Position numbers and translations under genes: made by a program. The notes below the pieces were generated by a model that did no database searches, was not told the DNA's origin, and saw only the letters and a program-made list of their open reading frames with translations. Positions 61,626-64,000 of a DNA stretch of 64,000 nucleotides are shown one piece after another. This stretch comes from Roseateles_B sp051857535 (GTDB lineage: Bacteria; Pseudomonadota; Gammaproteobacteria; Burkholderiales; Burkholderiaceae_C). Location: assembly GCF_051857535.1 (NCBI RefSeq), contig NZ_JBPZGY010000003.1, forward strand, positions 248,001 to 312,000, in the 5' to 3' direction. The stretch's first letter is position 1; every line of letters begins with the position of its first letter.

Positions 61626-64000
61626 ATGCGTGTGTCCGAGATTTCCATCCGCCGCCCGGTCTTCGCGACCGTCATGTCCCTGATGCTGCTGCTGGTGGGG
61701 ATGGTGTCCTTCTCCAAGCTCTCGCTGCGCGAGTACCCGCGCATCGACGAACCCGTGGTCACCGTCAACACCCGGCTGACCGGCGCCTCCTCCGAGGTGA
61801 TCGAGAGCCAGGTCACCAAGCCGCTGGAGGATTCCATCGCCGGCATCGAGGGCGTGGACACCGTCACCTCGATCTCGCGCTCCGAGCAGAGCCAGATCAC
61901 GGTGCGCTTCAAGCTCGAGAAGAACCCCGACAACGCCGCCGCCGACGTGCGCGACCGCGTGGCCCGCGTGCGCGGTCGCCTGCCTACGGCCGTGGACGAG
62001 CCGGTGATCGCCAAGGTCGAGGCCGACGCCCAGCCCACGCTGCGCATGGCCTTCACCAGCGAGACCATGGATCCGCTGGAGGTCACCGACCTCGTCAACC
62101 GCGTGGTCAAGCCGCGCCTGCAGACCATTCCCGGCGTGGCCGATGTCGAGATCGGCGGCGACCGCCGCTACGCCATGCGCATCTGGCTGGACGCCGACCG
62201 CCTGGCCGCCTACCGGCTGAGCGTGCAGGACATCGAGGACGCGCTGCGCAGGCAGAACCTCGAAGTGCCGGCCGGCCGTGTGGAAAGCCAGCAGCGCGAG
62301 TTCAACGTCACCGCGCGCACCGACCTCAACACCGTCGCCCAGTTCCGTGGCATCGCGCTGCGCCAGTTCAATGGCTACACGGTCAAGCTGTCTGACGTGG
62401 CCCGCATCGAGGAAGCGGCGGCCAGCGAGCGCTCACGGGTGCGGCTCAACGGCATCCCCTCGGTCTCGCTGGGCGTGATCAAGCAGGCCACGGCCAATCC
62501 GCTGGAGGTCTCGGAGGCGGTGACGGCCATGATGCCGCGCCTGCAGCAAGACCTGCCCCCCGCCATCACCGTGCGGCCGGCCAGCGACAACGCCATCTTC
62601 ATCGACCGCTCCATCAAGTCCGTCTACCACACCATCGCCGAGGCCGTGGTGCTGGTGGCCCTGGTCGTGTTCCTGTTCCTGCGCACGGTGCGGGCCTCCA
62701 TCATTCCGCTGGTGACGATTCCCGTGAGCCTGATCGGCTCCTTCGCCCTGATGGCGGCGGCCGGCTTCACCGTCAACACCATGACCCTGCTGGCCCTGGT
62801 GCTGGCCATCGGCCTGGTGGTGGACGATGCCATCGTGGTGCTGGAGAACATCTTTCGCCACATCGAAGAGGGGCTGTCGCCCTTCCAGGCCGCGCTGCGC
62901 GGCGCGCGCGAGATCGGTTTCGCCGTGGTGGCCATGACGCTGACGCTGGCCGCGGTCTTCGCGCCGCTGGCCTTCACGCCGGGCCGCACCGGCCGGCTCT
63001 TCGTGGAGTTCGCGCTGACCCTGGCCGGTGCGGTGCTGGTCTCGGGCTTCGTGGCCCTGACGCTCACGCCCATGATGTGCTCCAAGCTGCTGCGGCATGT
63101 GGAGCAGCCCACGCGCTTTGACGCGGGCATGGAACGCATCCTGGTCTGGATCAGCGATCGCTACGCCTCAGCCCTGCGCTTCGCCCTGGGCCAGCGCTGG
63201 CTGGTGCTGCTGGTGATGGCCGGTGCCGCGGGCGGCAGCTGGTGGCTGTTCACCCATGCCAAGAGCGAGCTGGCGCCCATGGAGGACCGCGGCGTGGTGG
63301 TGATGCCCATCACCGCGCCCGATGGCGCGACGCTGGAGTTCACCGCCCGCTACCTCGATGCCGTCGAGCGCATCGCCTCGCAGTACCCGGAGTTCGAGCG
63401 CCGCTTCTTCTTTGCCGGCGGCTCGACGGTGTCCCAGGGCATGTCCATCCTGCGCACGGTCGACTGGGATGAGCGCAAGCGCAGCACGCAAGACCTGGCA
63501 CGCGCCCTGATCCCTCAGGTGAGCCAACTGCCGGGCGTCAATGCCTTTCCCATCACCCCGCCCAGCCTTGGCCAGGGCTTCAATGCACGGCCCATCAGCT
63601 ATGTGGTGGTCAGCGGGGACAGCTACGAGAACCTCAACAAGGTCGTGCAGCAGTTCCAGGCCGAGATGGCCAAGAACCCCGGCTTCGTGCAGGTGGACAA
63701 CGACCTGCGCCTCAACAAGCCCGAGATCTTCATGGAAGTGGACCGCGAGCGCGCGGCCGACCTTGGCGTGCAGGTGGATCAGGTGGCGCGCACGGTGGAG
63801 ACCATGCTGGGCAGCCGCGTGGTGACCCGCTACAAGCGCGATGCCGAGCAGTACGACGTGCTGGTGCAGACCGAGGCCCAGGCCCGCAGCACGCCGCAGC
63901 AGATCGAGCAGCTCTATGTGCGCAGCCGCACGGACGCGCTGGTGCCGTTGTCTGCGGTGGTGAAGGTGCGCGAAGCGGTCAGCCCCAAGGAACTCAACCA
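61626..64000 (+). CDS. RND efflux permease (AcrB/HAE1 family), 3' end beyond the window
   Basis: Proton-driven inner-membrane pump. The ATG at 61626 opens a frame that runs without stop to the window end (791 residues of about 1030). It begins MRVSEISIRRPVFATVMSLM. The porter region (VESQVTKPLEDSIAGIEGVD) is followed by membrane helices. The proton-relay aspartate pair is in TM4 (LVLAIGLVVDDAIVVLEN), then GREIGFAV-like and PLAFTPGRTGRLF motifs. The second periplasmic half (DNDLRLNKPEIFMEVDRERA) is present to the end. It forms an operon with the adaptor; the transported compound is unknown. Confidence 0.95.
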   Translation, partial: MRVSEISIRRPVFATVMSLMLLLVGMVSFSKLSLREYPRIDEPVVTVNTRLTGASSEVIESQVTKPLEDSIAGIEGVDTVTSISRSEQSQITVRFKLEKNPDNAAADVRDRVARVRGRLPTAVDEPVIAKVEADAQPTLRMAFTSETMDPLEVTDLVNRVVKPRLQTIPGVADVEIGGDRRYAMRIWLDADRLAAYRLSVQDIEDALRRQNLEVPAGRVESQQREFNVTARTDLNTVAQFRGIALRQFNGYTVKLSDVARIEEAAASERSRVRLNGIPSVSLGVIKQATANPLEVSEAVTAMMPRLQQDLPPAITVRPASDNAIFIDRSIKSVYHTIAEAVVLVALVVFLFLRTVRASIIPLVTIPVSLIGSFALMAAAGFTVNTMTLLALVLAIGLVVDDAIVVLENIFRHIEEGLSPFQAALRGAREIGFAVVAMTLTLAAVFAPLAFTPGRTGRLFVEFALTLAGAVLVSGFVALTLTPMMCSKLLRHVEQPTRFDAGMERILVWISDRYASALRFALGQRWLVLLVMAGAAGGSWWLFTHAKSELAPMEDRGVVVMPITAPDGATLEFTARYLDAVERIASQYPEFERRFFFAGGSTVSQGMSILRTVDWDERKRSTQDLARALIPQVSQLPGVNAFPITPPSLGQGFNARPISYVVVSGDSYENLNKVVQQFQAEMAKNPGFVQVDNDLRLNKPEIFMEVDRERAADLGVQVDQVARTVETMLGSRVVTRYKRDAEQYDVLVQTEAQARSTPQQIEQLYVRSRTDALVPLSAVVKVREAVSPKELN

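Overview
The window is chromosomal DNA from a high-GC betaproteobacterium, most likely a Burkholderiales member near Roseateles, Inhella, Ideonella or Rubrivivax. I infer this from conserved gene orders: rseP-bamA-skp-lpxD-fabZ-lpxA-lpxB-rnhB, rpsF-priB-rpsR-rplI-dnaB and hemH-hslR-grpE-dnaK-dnaJ. Nearly all of it is core genome. I saw no insertion sequence, prophage, CRISPR array, tRNA or rRNA.

Layout. Positions 1-8757 hold an envelope operon: intramembrane protease RseP (5' end missing), BamA, Skp, lipid A enzymes LpxD, LpxA and LpxB, FabZ, then RNase HII and a TrmH-type methyltransferase. Positions 8971-12483 hold the divergent pair ppsR/ppsA. A sodium:solute symporter follows, then the ribosomal protein/replication cluster with dnaB, and a radical SAM protein with a perfect LexA box. 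Positions 19538-28573 (minus strand) carry a lipid A phosphoethanolamine transferase, a receiver-TPR protein, the DnaJ/DnaK/GrpE chaperones, Hsp15 and ferrochelatase. Positions 28599-40183 (minus) carry a cyclase-FHA protein, RpoD, DnaG, a large MASE-PAS-GGDEF-EAL protein, an H-NS family protein, a YggX-like protein and ArgA. Positions 40312-49468 (plus) carry a VOC protein, the giant helicase HrpA and two adjacent kinase-HDOD proteins. Then come the SRP RNA gene (minus), a candidate riboswitch with an unknown small protein, and a repeat-rich gap. Positions 50898-64000 hold a SirB2-like protein, an AIR synthase, dnaX-ebfC-recR, a MAPEG protein, mltD-gloB, a methyltransferase, rnhA and an RND efflux pair cut by the window end.

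Most notable non-standard signals. (1) A pseudoknot at 49882-49929 has the layout and signature bases of a SAM-II riboswitch. It is followed by a hairpin that hides the ribosome binding site of an unrecognised 144-residue protein. (2) A dispersed intergenic element occurs in three copies (near 8821, 12594 and 55241). Its outer stem changes sequence between copies but stays paired, so the structure looks selected. (3) A perfect 131-bp duplication with related hairpins lies at 50489-50836. (4) A pseudokinase-HDOD gene sits next to an active kinase-HDOD-GAF paralogue. (5) The LexA box overlaps the start codon of the radical SAM gene.
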